Positions 37,690-54,528 of a stretch of 64,000 bases of DNA are shown one piece after another. This DNA is from Portunus trituberculatus (taxonomy: Eukaryota > Arthropoda > Malacostraca > Decapoda > Portunidae): NCBI RefSeq assembly GCF_017591435.1, contig NC_059256.1:216374-280373 (forward strand), in the 5' to 3' direction. Under the pieces are notes generated by a model, which made no database searches, was not told where the DNA came from, and saw only the letters and a program-made list of their open reading frames with translations. The first letter of the stretch is position 1. Each line of letters begins with the position of its first letter. Both the position numbers and the translations under genes were made by a program.

Positions 37690-38680
37690 CGAGTCACAAG
37701 GCACCTCCCACTTCCATATTTTACAAAACCTTGGCTACAAAACAATTTTTTTGGAAGTATTTCGACAGTAGAATGAATGTATCATATGAGACAAAATTTT
37801 GACTTTCTTGGTGCAGTAGTATTAACATGTAAAGGGAAAATTGATGTCTTTCTTCCTAGCAATCTTGAGAACCGTCCCTCTCGCGAGATTAGCAATTATA
37901 AGTCTGTCACTCGCTGCTAGATGATAACTATTTTTACTTCTAAGTGTGTAGTAAGTGGATGGTTAAAGGATGACCCTACCTGTTTAGCATCAACATACCT
38001 CACTCCAATGGGGCTATTCTCCCCCCATCCATGCATTACAGGAGGCCTACCTTCTCAACAAGCAGATTTCCTCTACCTAACTTCCACTTCTAAAAGAATT
38101 CATGTCTAATTCTTCACTGTATTCTTGCTACTGTTAATTGTTTGCTTAAACAAAATACACTACATTAATGGCCTTCTTAACAATAACACTGCTACTTTTG
38201 CAATAACAAACATGGCCTTCTTCTATCCCTAACTCTTGGCAATATCCACAACTGATGCTACAGGATTACTTATGAAGCATAAGGTATCTGGATATTTATG
38301 TTATTTTTCTTGCTGTCTTCAAGGTTTATGCTGTGGTCGCCTACAGACCTTTTTATACTGCAACTGATAATACTAGTCTTATTGACTTTATCATTTATTT
38401 TGGAAATGATGGGGAATTAATAGTCTATGGTGACTAACCTTCATACTAAGTGGGGAGCTAATGATATATAATTAGTGATATACCTCTCCTCAATTGCTTC
38501 AGCTCTGTTGGACTATCCCAATCTATTAAGGAACCTACATTCATACCAACATCTAGCTTCTAGTTTATCTCTTCTTCCTCTAGTTATGCAACCGATTTTT
38601 TAAATGTGGTGTTAGTAATTATTAATACCAATGTGACTGTTTCTTGGTGCGTCCTGTTTTTTAAACAATGGTTTTGGTAT
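37690..38680 (+). repeat. Inverted duplication, left arm (LINE endonuclease remnant)
   Basis: The segment is the reverse complement, with few differences, of about 44057-45032. In sense it holds a decayed LINE endonuclease: a phrase YRPFYTATDNTSLIDFIIYFGN leads to a GD-stop-NL motif at about 38433, where the family has GDFN. Both arms share that stop, so the sequence decayed before it was duplicated. The only sizeable frame (37921-38109, 62 codons) is a remnant of the same element. Confidence 0.9.
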
Positions 38681-39185
38681 AACCTAACACTAAACACTAA
38701 AGGTTCCTGTAATAATTGTTGGTGTCTCATACCCCTCCCCAGCAGGAGACACCAGTGTTATTCATGACTCAGATGCGGTTAAAACTTATGTTAAAAATTC
38801 GATAATATGTCAAAATGTTTCCTTGTAAATGGAAAATAGTGGCCATCATCGTAAAGAAGAGATAATGGCATTTGTAAATGAGTGCGTTGGGGCTCCCTTA
38901 CTACGGTGAATTTTGGGTTTTGTTTTGTTGATGTTCACAGAAAGGTCAGTGAAGTCTCCACTCGTTCAGCACATGTATCATATGTACAGACTCCAGTGTT
39001 TACGACATTTTAACGTGGTAAGTATAACATTTCAGTGTTGCTCATGCCTTCAAGCATGGGGAACTGACAACGGCTCAGGCGCTGGGAGGGAAAGTTAACA
39101 TGTATGTGCCGGGTTGTGTTGCCCCAATCACTTGTTTACCTCGGCTCCTTTCACTCCAATTCAATTCTTCTATGTTAAGTTATGT
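38681..39185. other. Unassigned spacer
   Basis: It may include further LINE sequence just after the duplication. A 9-bp hairpin, TGGTGTCTC (38720-38728) with GAGACACCA (38746-38754), is present. No supported gene. Confidence 0.45.
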
Positions 39186-39189
39186 TATG

Positions 39190-43045
<3,856 letters not shown>

Positions 43046-43056
43046 TGTCTACTACC

Positions 43057-44056
<1,000 letters not shown>

Positions 44057-44066
<10 letters not shown>

Positions 44067-45032
44067 CATTGTTTAAAAAACAGGACGCACCAAGAAACAG
44101 TCACATTGGTATTAATAATTACTAACACATTTAAAAAATCGGTTGCATAACTAGAGGAAGAAGAGATAAACTAGAAGCTAGATGTTGGTATGAATGTAGG
44201 TTCCTTAATAGATTGGGATAGTCCAACAGAGCTGAAGCAATTGAGGAGAGGTATATCACTAATTATATATCATTAGCTCCCCACTTAGTATGAAGGTTAG
44301 TCACCATAGACTATTACTTCCCCATCATTTCCAAAATAAATGATAAAGTCAATAAGACTAGTATTATCAGTTGCAGTATAAAAAGGTCTGTAGGCGACCA
44401 CAGCATAAACCTTGAAGACATCAAGAAAAATAACATAAATATCCAGATACCTTATGCTTCATAAGTAATCCTGTAGCATCAGTTGTGGATAGAAGTTAGG
44501 GATAGAAGAAGGCCATGTTTGTTATTGCAAAAGTAGCAGTGTTAAGAAGGCCATTAATGTAGTGTATTTTGTTTAAGCAAACAATTAACAGTAGCAAGAA
44601 TACAGTGAAAAATTAGACATGAATTCTTTTAGAAGTGGAAGTTAGGTAGAGGAAATCTGCTTGTTGAGAAGGTAGGCCTCCTGTAATGTATGGATGGGGG
44701 GAGAATAGCCCCATTGGAGTGAGGTATGTTGATGCTAAACAGGTAGGGTCATCCTTTAACCATCCACTTACTACACACTTAGAAGTAAAAATAGTTATCA
44801 TCTAGCAGCGAGTGACTGACTTATAATTGCTAATCTCGCGAGAGGGACGGTTCTCAAGATTGCTAGGAAGAAAGACATCAATTTTCCCTTTACATGTTAA
44901 TACTACTGCACCAAGAAAGTCAAAATTTTGTCTCATATGATACATTCATTCTACTGTCGAAATACTTCCAAAGAAATTGTTTTGTAGCCAAGGTTTTGTA
45001 AAATATGGAAGTGCGAGGTGCCTTGTGACTCG
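44057..45032 (-). repeat. Inverted duplication, right arm (LINE endonuclease remnant)
   Basis: Reverse-complement counterpart of 37690-38680, separated from it by 5.38 kb. The minus frame 44613-44801 differs from its counterpart by a single residue. Indels distinguish the arms near 44480-44550. The join to the Tc1 sequence is at ACCAAAACCATT, which both arms contain. Confidence 0.9.
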
Positions 45033-45635
45033 TTTTCGAGAATATCAAATGGTGATTCTCTCTCAACTTAAAAGTTTCAAAATCAAAGTTTTGATTCACG
45101 ACGAAGTTTTAGCAAGGATTTATTTTTTTCTCATAACTAAAGAAACCATTATAAAAAAAAATAAATCAGGTTTCATTGTAACCTACAAATCATAAACCAA
45201 AGGAAAAAAATCGAGTATACAAATGAATGAGAAACATTAATAATAATAATAATAATAAAGATATTGGTAACAATAGTAGGAGTAGTAATAATAACAATAA
45301 TACCTTATTGCTATTACTTATCATCACAGTATTAAAAACTTCATAATTCTGTATCACTCACGCAATTCTCAATATTACTGATGATTCTATAGCATTCTTA
45401 TTTTTAGGCATTCTTCTACTCCTCATCCTTCTCCTGCTCCTCCTCTTCCTTCCCCCAGTCCTCCTCTTCTTCCTCCTCCTCCTCCTTCATATCCTCCTCG
45501 TATTTCTTCTTCCTCATCCTCCTCTTCATCAGACTCATTATCTTCAGGAAGGGCTTAAGGATAATATGGGTCGAAACACACCTCGTCACTTCCCCTGTGT
45601 GGAACAAGCTAAGGGTAAATAGAAGCAAAACAAAA

Positions 45636-45637
<2 letters not shown>
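45033..45637. repeat. Spacer with (TAA)n and (TCC)n-rich tracts
   Basis: (TAA)n lies at about 45238-45256 and an irregular CT/TCC-rich stretch at 45412-45535. No gene was recognised. Confidence 0.6.
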
Positions 45638-45698
<61 letters not shown>

Positions 45699-45720
45699 AC
45701 TCACTCACTCACTCACTCAC
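45638..45720. repeat. (AC)n-(ACTC)n microsatellite
   Basis: About 56 bases of AC, then five ACTC units. Confidence 0.95.
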
Positions 45721-45737
45721 TCTTTCATACACACATA

Positions 45738-45880
45738 AGTAACATAGGTGGTTTACAGAGAAAAGTATTGGACTGGACAACAGACTTCTTAAAAAAAAAA
45801 CAGGAATGAGAACAGTGATAAAGGATGAAAAATCAAAATGGTGTAGAGTTATAAGTGGAGTTCCACAGGGTGATGCCTGA
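45738..45880 (+). pseudogene. LINE reverse transcriptase fragment
   Basis: Translation gives GLQRKVLDWTTDFLKKKQ and, after a frame change, RTVIKDEKSKWCRVISGVPQGDA, matching the segment before and including RT motif B of CR1/RTE-like LINEs. About 45 residues survive between two (AC)n arrays. It is a different family from LINE-J and the I-group LINE. Confidence 0.65.
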
Positions 45881-45910
45881 TTCAATAAAAACGGCTGAAG
45901 ATGATACAAT

Positions 45911-45912
<2 letters not shown>

Positions 45913-45969
<57 letters not shown>
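45913..45969. repeat. (AC)n microsatellite
   Basis: Uninterrupted AC run of about 56 bases. Confidence 0.95.
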
Positions 45970-45972
<3 letters not shown>

Positions 45973-46044
45973 GACATCCAAAAGGATGCAGTAGACACCT
46001 GCAGAAATAAAAATCTACACTCAGCGAAGTCTAATATACTTGTT

Positions 46045-46200
46045 CAAGGGGTGCTGTGAACTGACCATAGAAAAACTAGCTGTCACCTCGCTGAACGTTT
46101 CCCTTTATGTCTCACAACTTGAGAGGACAGTCACAGCCTGGCCTCTAGAGAAAACTCTCCTTCACACAAGGCACCTACATATAATAACACACACACTCCC
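46045..46200 (+). mobile_element. LINE-J 5' fragment, opposite orientation
   Basis: The stretch with GGTGCTGTGAAC, GAACGTTTCCCTTTATGTCTCACAACTTGAG and CTCTCCTTCACACAA is the reverse complement of 42870-42990, so it is the 5' untranslated region of LINE-J on the plus strand. The copy ends before the endonuclease. Confidence 0.75.
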
Positions 46201-46392
46201 TTCTTGTTATTCAAAATAAGAAATGGTAAATCTTCCACCAGCCTTGAAAACCCTTTGTGGGAATAAGACCATAAATACCCACCAGGTCAGACTATTTTTC
46301 TGGTATCGACCCAAAATGTTTTGAGACACCCCCTCAATATTTTCCCCCATTAATTTAATTTCTTTAATATCTGCGGTATTAGATTTAACTTT

Positions 46393-46398
<6 letters not shown>

Positions 46399-46458
<60 letters not shown>
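46399..46458. repeat. (CT)n microsatellite
   Basis: About 60 bases of CT. Confidence 0.96.
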
Positions 46459-46461
<3 letters not shown>

Positions 46462-46833
46462 GGACTTCATCTTCTTTACCTTGCCAGAACACAGGTATCC
46501 GGGGCAACTGGGAGTAGCCCCTTTTCTGTTACCTCTTTTTTTTTCTCTCCTCGTTTTCGTTTCAAAGTTGGGTGTTGCGTCGCAAAAACCTGATTTGCAC
46601 ACGTGCTCACGCTCTTGTATCTATCAAGTTTTCCATCATGTGGTTATGACTTTAGAGTGACTCTATAACTAAATTTATATGTGCTGTTTACCTCTCCCCA
46701 AAGTTCTTTGCCTATAAAATAATATCTCTTTAAATTCAAAAGAAGAACATATTATCACACTATCCTTTCACGGATATCTCCATCGTTGAAGAACTAAATT
46801 GTCACGAGTAGCTTTGATTTTCCTCTCCCGTGA
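46459..46833. other. Unassigned spacer
   Basis: No similarity recognised. Confidence 0.45.
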
Positions 46834-47026
46834 CTAACCATCCTGGTGAACTAGCCCTAAACTTTGCTCCCTTCCAGCAGCGCCCACTATCTCGGGACCT
46901 TGGCCGGCTTCCTCCTCAATGGTCACAAGGGGAGGCTTGAACTCGACCACCACCTTCTTAGTTCGCTTAGCCTGCGAGCGTGTCACTGCCTGGATGACAG
47001 GTGGGGCGCTAGGGGCCGCAGGAGGA
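46834..47026 (-). pseudogene. Unidentified retroelement coding remnant
   Basis: The minus frame reads AAPSAPPVIQAVTRSQAKRTKKVVVEFKPP and then acidic residues. The composition suggests a polyprotein linker from a retroelement, but no family could be assigned. It abuts the GGAT-type tail of the I-group LINE copy E. Confidence 0.3.
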
Positions 47027-47347
47027 TGGATGGATAGATTTTGTTTAAGGCGCCGCAACGGCTGAGGTCATTTGGCGCCGCTTCAATAATTTAAAAAGTG
47101 TTCTAAAAACCGTGTGTGGGACAGAGCTGGCAAAAAATCCTTCTTGCCATCTATAGCAGGAGGGCATAATGAAACAACCGGAAGCTGCCAATAACCAACT
47201 CGTGGGAGCCGGAAAGAGTAGACGGGAGTGGGGACGATGGACAAATCCATCATCAGGTTTGCCACTCGAAAGCCAAATGGTTTAGGTAGACTCGGTCGAG
47301 TGTCATACGCCTGCGAACGCGAGTCCCGCAACATTGACATACAAGGG
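47027..47347 (-). pseudogene. I-group LINE copy E: RT/RNase H linker and 3' end
   Basis: On the minus strand, CMSMLRDSRSQAYDTRPSLPKPFGFRVANLM matches the RT-to-RNase H linker of copy D (CVSMLRDSRSQAYVTRPSLPKPFGLRVANLM). It then jumps to the 3' untranslated sequence with its GGCGCC phrase and ends in a GGAT-type tail at 47027-47040. RNase H is deleted. Confidence 0.85.
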
Positions 47348-47656
47348 ATGGATGGATGGATTTTAATTTTAGGCGCCGCAACAACAACGGTCATATGGCG
47401 CCGCTACGATATTTTATTTACTACAATGTAGTTTATAAAAACTAAAAGAAATTAAAAATGATAAAATCAAAGGTAACAAAAAATACTAAAACTACAATAA
47501 AATTCAATAAAACATTAAAAATATATATAATAAACTTGAATAAAATTCATAAAATAGCTAAAACAAGTGAAAACGATAAAATTAATGGTAATTAAAAACA
47601 AAAAGCTCCAATAATATACATAAAACATTAAAATACATATTAAAATTAAATAAAAA

Positions 47657-48488
47657 TCACAGCTTTGGGAGAAGGCCAGCTTCTCCCAAAAATCTAAAAA
47701 CGTCATGGCCTTGGGCCAGACACTTTGATCCAAGGACCTTTGAGATATAATAGACACCGCTATCTCTACCGCGACAGCGGTAGAGGTAGCGGTGTCGTAA
47801 CTCTATCAAACTAGGGCACTCTACCAATAGGTGCCGCACGGTAAGCGGCACAAGGCAGTCATCACAGTAAGGTTGAGGGTCCCTGGTCAACAGGTACCTC
47901 TGTGTAAGGTACGTGTGACCTATACGCAGTCGCGCCAATAAAGTCTGTAAACGTCGATCTCGAACATGGGTGTATGTCCAGTGAGGGATAGAGGAAATAG
48001 TGATCTCTCCCATTTTCGAGGTTGCGACCCCCCGTTAGCCATCTCCTCTGCCAGATTGCTGCAACTGCCTCACGAATTAGAGGAAAGACATCTCGAAACG
48101 GAACAGACGCAGGAGATGGAGCGCGACTTGCTGCCTGTTTAGCGAGGCGATCTGCATGTTCATTCCCTGGAACACCAACGTGACCAGGAACCCAACAGAA
48201 CCCAACACGATATCCTCGTTGTGTAAGAAGGTATAGCCACTCCAGGGCTGATAAAACCAAAGGGTTAAAGGATATAGTGCAAGAGAGAGAAGTAAGAGCA
48301 CTGCGACAGTCATTAAAAACCAGTAGAGTAAAAATTTTTTGTAAAGCTAGGGCTATGGCAGACAGCTCCGCAGTAAAAACGGACGCCACTGAAGGAAGGC
48401 TGCCAGACCGATAAAAAGAGGGGAAAACCACACTAAATCCATCGGATTTGGAGCCATCAGTAAAAACAGGGATATCATCAGAATGCAT
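47657..48488 (-). pseudogene. I-group LINE copy D: RNase H and C-terminus
   Basis: The minus frame 48488-47862 gives a ribonuclease H domain: VFTDGSKSDG, FTAELSAIALAL, FNDCRSAL and WVPGHVGVPGNEHADRLA carry the D-E-D-(H)D residues. A frame change leads to 48013-47657 with RDRRLQTLLARLRIGHTYLTQ and a C-DDC...VRHLLVECP zinc-like motif, a common LINE C-terminus. RNase H degrades the RNA strand during target-primed reverse transcription. Confidence 0.9.
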
Positions 48489-48499
48489 AAAAAAAGTGT

Positions 48500-49990
48500 T
48501 CTAAAAACCGTGTGTGGGACAGAGCTGGCAAAAAATCCTTCTAGCCATCCATGGCAGGGCATAATGAGATAACAGGAAGCTGCCAATAACCAACTCGCGG
48601 GAGACGGAAAGAGTACACAGGAGTGGGGTCGATAGATAACTCTGCCATGAGATTTGCAACACGTAGGCCAAAAGGTTTAGGGAGACTCGGTCGAGTGACA
48701 TACGCCTGCGAGCGCGAGTCCCGCAACATTGACACACAGGGGACAAAATCAGGCAGACGGTGGGTGCGAAACCAACATCTGAGCATCGAAGACTGGCGCC
48801 GGAGGTCGAGCAGCCGGAAACAAGCATCCACTAGAAGGCTAGGTATCGGAGATGCCCGAAATGCACTCGTAGCCAAGCGGACCCCAGCATGGTGTACGGG
48901 GTCAAGCGTGCTTAGGCGTGCATCCGTTGCGAATAGATCTCACAGCCGTACTCTAGCATTGGAAGTATAAGTGTACGGTGAAGAAGCAGCAAAGTGCCAT
49001 CCTGCAGGACGCTTTGAGAGAACGGAAATGTGTAAAACGGCTTTCAAACAATAGGCCAAGATATCGAGTGGCCTCCACACACGAGATGCGTCTATTAGCT
49101 AAATATAAATCGGGATCTGGATGGACACCATGATTTAGACAAAAATGCATAGACACGGTCTTTGAGGTGGAGAATCGAAAACCGTTTATGTTGGCCCAAC
49201 TAGACACCCGATTTATTGCCAATCAGTGACATCCTTGCAGCAGCAAAAGAGATGCATAAGTCGTCCACATATAAAGAGCTGTGAACGCCATCCGGTAGAG
49301 TATCTATAACACCATTTATTGCAACTGCGAATAGCGTAACACTAAGAATACTTCCCTGTGGGACACCGTCATTTAAAGCTGTAGCATTGGAGAGAACACT
49401 CACCACACGAACCCGTAAAAGACGTCTGGATAAAAACTGCTGGATAAAAATAGGAAGGTGGCCACGGAGACCAAAATTAAATAAGGAACGTAAAATCCCA
49501 TGACACCAAGCTGTGTCGTAGGCCTTCTCCAGGTCAAAAAATACAGTAACCTGGTGGTGGTAATAAGCGAAGGCCTCACAAAGAGAGATAAAAGAGCATC
49601 CGTAGTAGACCTCATTTTTCGGAAGCCGTACTGTACCGATGACAAGTACTTCCCCCTCTCCAAGTACCACATGAGTCTTCCATTTACCATTTTTTCTAAC
49701 ACATTACAAATACAAGACGTCAAAGATATAGGACTGTAATTCGTAGCCTGGAGATGATCTTTCCCAGGCTTCGGAAATGGGAGTACCACTGCCACAGCCC
49801 AAGAAGTAGGAAAGTCACCGGTATGCGAAATCATATTATAAAGATTTAATAAAAACTTAAAAGCATTATCAGACATGTGGCGCAAGAAGGCATATGGAAT
49901 ATCATCTGGGCCAGGAGAAGAGTCATGACACTGGGACAAAGCAGTCCGCAACTCGGAGGCAGAGAACTGATACTGATACTGATACTGATA
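48500..49990 (-). pseudogene. I-group LINE copy D: reverse transcriptase
   Basis: The minus frames give the RT fingers (CHDSSPGPDDIPYAFLRHM), the AIANY-like NYSPISLTSC, KMRSTTDALLSL, palm motif A FFDLEKAYDTAW, motif B NDGVPQGSILSVTLF and motif C LYVDDLCISF. Thumb sequence follows (WANINGFRFSTSKTVSMHFC, RYLGLLFE), then a conserved linker (CVSMLRDSRSQAY). At least four frame changes separate these parts. The 5' part directly abuts the nested insertion at about 49968. Confidence 0.9.
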
Positions 49991-50544
49991 CATTTATTGG
50001 GCCTTTATGGGTACATTAAAATCAGTATGATACAGAATGTGAAGAATTCCCTCGGTCTGTTGAGCATAAGCTCTTTTACAGACCTATTTGAAATTTATGT
50101 TAGGCCGACGCGGTTAGTTGTAGAGGCCTAATTACTATACATATATTTACAAACAAGTAAATTAAAGATTTCCTAACTAAATTCCACTTCTACAACCAAA
50201 TATACATCTACATAACACATATGTAATAAATGCAGTAATAAATACAGTAGAGGATGATAATGACAAATAGAATAATAGTAATAGAAACAATAGATAATGA
50301 TAAATGATAAATAATAGTAAAGAAAAATAAATATAATAACATAGCAATGATATTAAAATAATAATAATATAATAATATAACAATTATAATAATAATAGTA
50401 AACGTACAATAATAAAACAATTTACATTAAAACATTATTAATAATGATACATTAATAAATAAAATAATAATGAAAATTATACAAATAATAACAATCACAT
50501 TACAATAATAATAAAAATATAATACTATAATGATAATAGTACTA

Positions 50545-50588
<44 letters not shown>

Positions 50589-51190
50589 TTTATTATTATT
50601 ATAATAATAATAATAAAATAATAAATGATAATAGTAAATGTACTATAATAATAAAACAATTTACAATAAAACAATAATAAATAATACAGTAATAAATGAT
50701 AAAATACTAATAATAATGAGAAATTATACAAAATTAACAATCACATATTACAATAATAATAATAACAATATAAATACTATGATAATAATACTATCATAAT
50801 GATAATAAAATAATAATAATAATAATAATGATAATAATAATAATTATAATAATGATGTTAATGATAATAATAATAATAATTATAATGATAATGATAATAA
50901 TAATAATTATAATAATAATGATAATTGTTATGATAATAATAATAATACAGAGCAATAAATAAAAGTCCCTAATATTTACTAAGGAAGAATTGTTTTATCT
51001 TGTCCTTAAAAATTTGACGTGATTTGATATTTCTAAGTTGTTCTGGTAGCTGGTTCCACTCTTTGACACCTCTGGTTGTGACATATTGCTGTGCGTGGGA
51101 TGTTCGACACAGCAGGAGCTTTAAATCATATGGTCTGCGGGTATTAGGGTTGTTAGACATGAAGTTGTTAGACATCCGTAAGAGGAGTGT
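49968..51190 (-). mobile_element. LINE 3' fragment nested in copy D, with (TAA)-rich 3' region
   Basis: The minus frame 51211-50969 ends in a typical LINE C-terminus (HAQQYVTTRGVKEWNQLPEQLRN, FKDKIKQFFLSKY), unlike the I-group element. After it come about 750 bases dominated by TAA/TTA/TGA trinucleotides, then a unique stretch (50140-50000), then a hexanucleotide tail of GTATCA/CAGTAT units at about 49968-49992. Copy D reading resumes on both sides, so this is a nested insertion. Confidence 0.75.
50190..50945. repeat. (TAA)n-rich degenerate array
   Basis: An irregular run of ATA, AAT and ATG triplets with several internal higher-order repeats; for example GATAATAGTA-TACTATAATAATAAA occurs near 50390 and again near 50630. 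Frames reading Ile/Tyr here are artefacts. Confidence 0.85.
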
Positions 51191-51214
51191 GGGCATTAAT
51201 GGAAGACACATAAG

Positions 51215-52200
51215 CTTTCCAAGAGGCTCTTTGTGCCTCTTTCAAAATGCGGCGGGCCCGAGCTCGGCAGCACAGAAAAGCTTCCAGACACTGCGAGTCC
51301 CCACGATGTCGCCGGAGACGAGAAAAAGCAGCCCGTTTCTCTTTCACCGCTGCAGTGCATGCTGCGTTCCATAAAGGAACGGGGCGCTTAGTAAAGCGAC
51401 CTTACGTTCTAGGGATTGTCTGAAGCGCTACTGAAATTTAAAAAAATCATTAAAATAATGAACAGCCTCAGCACAAGTAGAAAAGTCAGCCAGCGGACGG
51501 ATAAAAGAGCTAAGGTCTGTGAATCGAGGCCAATCTACATTGTCCAAAACCCAGCGTGGGGGCCGGGACTGTGGCTCAGATTTCACAGATTCTAATAAAA
51601 TCGGAAAGTGGTCACTACGGTGTAAATCTGGTAGGACCCGCCAATTAAAATCGAGTAAAGAATTAGATGTACAAATAGAAAGATCGATAGCCGTATAAGT
51701 CCCAGTAGGACTATGGAAATGTGTAACATCCCCAGAATTTAAAACCTCCAATCCCTCATCCTCAATAAAAGAACCGATTAAAACCCCACGAGGATTACTA
51801 GCACCTTCATCCCACAAAGGGTGACGGCCGTTAAAATCTCCCAACAAAAGGAATGGCGAAAGTAGCTGACGCACCAAGCCGTCAAGCTCACCCCTGGAGA
51901 CAGGAAGCCGAGGAGGGAGATATAAACTGCAGATGGTGTACAGTCGTCCCATAAAGACCTTAACAGCAACCACCTGAAGGGAGAGTTAAGTTGTACCGGG
52001 ATAACAGGTATATCCTGACGGACTAGAATAGCTGTGCGACCGTGGTGACCCTGGTCAGGGAAAGGAGTGTTAAAAAAGGCACGATAGCCAGGAGGACTAG
52101 AATAACTACTATCACCTATCATAGTCTCTTGTAGAGCTACACAGGCTGGAGAGAACTCCGACAGCAAAGCTCGGAGTTCCCCCCACAAGGCCTCTACAGT
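51215..52200 (-). pseudogene. I-group LINE copy D: AP-type endonuclease
   Basis: The minus frame starts near MWGELRALLSEFSPACVALQETM (the catalytic Glu region) and, after a frame change, gives LLLGDFNGRHPLWDEGASN, TYTAIDLSICTSN and LHRSDHFPILLE, the GDFN and SDH motifs of the AP-type endonuclease that nicks the target. Further downstream the linker to RT can be read before the nested insertion at 51190. Two or more frame changes make it non-functional. Confidence 0.9.
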
Positions 52201-52269
52201 TCCAATGTAGAAGCTTGAAGACGACTATTTGGGTGCAGTGGACGAGCGAGCCTTTTGAGGCTGCCCGTG

Positions 52270-54165
52270 ACTGACCTAACTAGAAATAATCAAATGACGA
52301 GAAGACACCGGGGATTGAGATGTGCTGGGTCGTTGGACAGCAGCCTTTCGGCTTATCGGTGGGTGATGCGAACTATCATAACTTTTACCGGTCCTCGGAG
52401 GACGAAGATCAGGCTGGACTGCACTTTCCGATACAGTGGGTCCACGAGGGACGACTGTGACAATATCATCGGACGTCTCCATAATCAGACCGTCCTCATC
52501 ACAAGAAGCCCGATCAGAGACGGAGGGCGTCGCAGGAGGCTGGACAGAAACTACTGGAGCTACCATTGCAGAACTGTCCCTCGAGGACTCATGATCACGT
52601 ACACCGGGAGAAACTTTAGACTGCTTAGGCTGAGCTAAATCTATCGACTCCGAAGAGCCGCGGTGCCGTTTGGTCAGGCCCTTCAAAGGCTTAGGCGATA
52701 CAGGTGGCAAATGGACATCCATTACATGGGTGACTTTGATCAAGTCCGTATTTGTCTTGTCACTTCTAAGAGTTGACTCAACCGAGTTATCGGACAATAG
52801 TGCAAACCTATTGGCCAAATGAACAGGACCACCTGCGCCAACAGAGCGAGAGGTAGCAGAAGTTTTCGTCTTCGGACCGGCCAACTCAGCAGAAGAGCGA
52901 GCGGCCATTGCAGCATAGGATGTCGCACCAATACCGTCCTTCTGGCGGTACAGGAGTTCACGGCGGGCGGTACCTTAGCTTATGAACTGAGTGTTAGCAA
53001 GTTCTAGAATGTCCTGCTCCAGGCGATACCTGGGGCATTGCCTGGAACGTACCTGGTGAGCATCACGGCAATGGAAACAATAAGCTGCACCATTGCAATG
53101 TTCTTCTGAATGTGAGTCGAGTGCAGAGCAATTACCAAATCAGGAAGCTTCCTTACACGAGCTTTTGCCGTGACCGTAACCATAGCATGAGAAGCACTGA
53201 AGAGGGCGAGAAACAAAGCGCCTCACCCTAAGGTTGATACGACCGATATAAACCCGTTCAGGATGGGTGAAACCCAAAAAAAAGAGAAGGACCATGTTGG
53301 AGGAGTTTCTCATCTTCGTCACCTTTTATACTGAGCTAGGGCACATTCCTAGCATTTCCTCTTCTCGGAATTCATAGAGATCTTGGCTATAAACACAACT
53401 TTTGCTATAGTTAAAGGTGGGGATGAGCCTTAACAGTCTCATACATGCTCTCAGAAGGGCATGGGAGATGTTGCAACATCCTCGCTTGTGTAAGATCTTT
53501 TGCTCGCACAAGCACCCCCTTCCCATACTTTTTTTTCAGATTCCCCTCAGGAATCGTGCCGATTTCTTTGGACAGGTACCGGGAGGCATGGATTAAATTC
53601 TCACGCCCATTTCTATAGTACGCCACAAACCAACGTGGCTGTTTGGCGGACTACTGGAACTGAATTCTCTAAATAGTTTTCAAAAACAATTGGTATGTAA
53701 TCCATGTCACTCTCTGAAATATTACGTGACTGGAGAAATTCAGTTTTAAAGCCATGGCCGGCAAGGGGCAGAGATGCTACATTTTCATAAGCCAGACGGG
53801 CTTCATCACATGACAGAAAAGTTACCTAGCAACGGTTAAATGCATTCCTTTTCATAAACCAGTCGAATACGTAGAACCGTGCCATACACCTTGATAAGTG
53901 AGTGCAAGGCGTGGTAGGAAAATGATGGATTAGCATTTACCATCAAAAGAGAGTCATATGCAGCAGAAACGCGGCCCTCAGAAGAACTCCCAGAACAGGA
54001 GAATGCTGCGGGAGGCCCTTGTGGAGGGGAATCCTTCTTCCCACTCAGACCTGAAGATGACGTCTCGTGGGCCAGGTCAGCCACCTCAAGAGAACCTGAA
54101 GATTTTTTGTGTTTTCCCATATAAAAAAAAAAAAAAACTACACAAAAGATTAGCCCCAGGGACAA
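52270..54165 (-). pseudogene. I-group LINE copy D: ORF1 (RRM-like and CCHC)
   Basis: On the minus strand the sequence reads an N-terminal Ser-rich segment (KKSSGSLEVADLAHETSSSG), an RRM-like piece (DSLLMVNANPSFSYHALHSLIKVYGTVLRIRLVYEK), then SRYLSKEIGTIPEGNL, and zinc knuckles beginning CFSCYGYGHGKSSC near 53190 with further Cys/His (HSEEHC, CFHCRDAH) read in another frame. The C-terminal frame 52908-52276 is Ser/Pro-rich. ORF1 proteins of this group bind the element RNA. Several frame changes are present. Confidence 0.85.
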
Positions 54166-54528
54166 GGGAAACCACCTACTGGGACTACAATAGGAGGGAG
54201 CGCTGGCTGCCGTGGACGGGGTACCTCATCCCCATGCGGACCAGTCGTTTAAAAAAAAGGCCCCACATGCCCCTCCCAAAGCATCCCAGCCTGGACACCC
54301 AACTATCCAGCACAGGACGGTGCCTACTGGGCGATCCCTCCAGCAGGTGGCTCCGCTGTCCACTTCCAGCCTACGTAGGAACCATTTAGTCTGGCCCCTC
54401 ACTGGCGACCTTACTAGCATGGGTAGCCCTCTCCCCCTCGAAAGGGCAGAGCAGGGGCTAAGACCCCTCTAGCCTAGCTCGCCAGGTCACAGGGGCAGGC
54501 AAGCACCCCCACCACGACAAGGTGGTTC

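Larger units (their letters stand above)
47348..54528 (-). mobile_element. I-group LINE copy D, longest copy, with nested LINE
   Basis: Read on the minus strand, copy D runs from its 5' leader at about 54528 through ORF1 (gag-like), endonuclease, RT and RNase H to a 3' untranslated region with AGGCGCC-containing sequence and a (TCCA)n-type tail at 47348-47360. It totals about 6 kb without the nested insertion at about 49968-51190. RNase H after RT, plus a CCHC ORF1, places it in the I group of non-LTR elements. It is interrupted by many frame changes. Confidence 0.88.

Noticed and set aside
37921..38109. Small conserved gene duplicated in inverted orientation
   Set aside because: Its conservation is explained by the inverted duplication of a dead LINE fragment, not by selection.
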